DNA of 64,000 nt from Cynocephalus volans (taxonomy: Eukaryota; Chordata; Mammalia; Dermoptera; Cynocephalidae): NCBI RefSeq assembly GCF_027409185.1, contig NC_084462.1, positions 1,426,001 to 1,490,000 of the forward strand, read 5' to 3'. Shown piece by piece: positions 63,898 to 64,000 of this stretch. A model generated the notes under the pieces. The model saw only the letters and a program-made list of their open reading frames with translations, did not search any database and was not told the origin of the DNA. A program made the translations under genes and the position numbers. The stretch's first letter is position 1; each line of letters begins with the position of its first letter.

Positions 63898-64000
63898 ATT
63901 ATGGACTTTTGCTTTTGTGGTTTCGCGGCTGGCCGGTAGGGAGTGGTTATTGTTGTTTTAAGCGTCGGACTCAGTCGCGGGCTCGCCCCCTCTGGGAAGC

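Noticed and set aside
1-64000. Origin from a rhinolophoid bat, whose SINEs are also tRNA-derived
   Set aside because: MST-type MaLR elements and the monomer/dimer-only SINE structure fit a colugo better. A repeat-library comparison would settle it; I cannot exclude it fully.
59523-64000. Further NUCB1 coding exons before the right edge
   Set aside because: I looked for the next exon after the AEQEP segment and for EF-hand coding sequence and saw none; the interval is repeats and intron.

Overview
The window is nuclear DNA of a placental mammal. The five gene loci are in the order and orientation of human 19q13.33: HSD17B14 (minus, exons 1-5 only), PLEKHA4 (minus, all coding exons), PPP1R15A/GADD34 (plus, complete), TULP2 (minus, apparently a pseudogene here) and NUCB1 (plus, first three coding exons). 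The host is most likely a colugo (Dermoptera). The commonest repeat, about 45 copies, is a tRNA-like SINE built only of tRNA-like monomers, half-units and head-to-tail dimers with an A tail, as I recall for the CYN SINEs of colugos. MST-type MaLR elements also point to the primate/colugo side. This assignment is from memory, not a database search.

Layout. 1-7500: 5' half of HSD17B14, with MIR, L2, SINEs, two mariner-like MITE copies and a purine minisatellite. 7826-36613: PLEKHA4, 19 coding exons, about 772 residues; its large introns hold L1, a MaLR element with both LTRs and many SINEs. 36.6-38.8 kb: intergenic and pyrimidine-rich. 38.8-42.8 kb: PPP1R15A with a CRE, a TATA box, two upstream ORFs, a large coding exon with a homogenised acidic repeat array, and a short C-terminal exon with the PP1-binding motif. 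42.8-45.1 kb: intergenic, dominated by a long inverted repeat of LTR-like sequence. 45.1-51.8 kb: TULP2 remnant. 52.4-64 kb: NUCB1 promoter, first exons and repeat-rich introns.

The genes are ordinary neighbours, not an operon. HSD17B14 is a cytosolic NAD-dependent steroid/sugar dehydrogenase, PLEKHA4 a phosphoinositide-binding adaptor, PPP1R15A the stress-induced eIF2alpha phosphatase subunit, TULP2 a testis tubby-like protein and NUCB1 a Golgi calcium-binding protein. The notable observations are several independent TULP2 lesions, retrotransposon insertions whose target-site duplications copied splice sites in PLEKHA4 and TULP2, two SINE insertions without A tails but with perfect target-site duplications, near-identical repeats in PPP1R15A, and a long inverted repeat. 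I found no bacterial-type system, CRISPR array or previously unknown multi-gene system.
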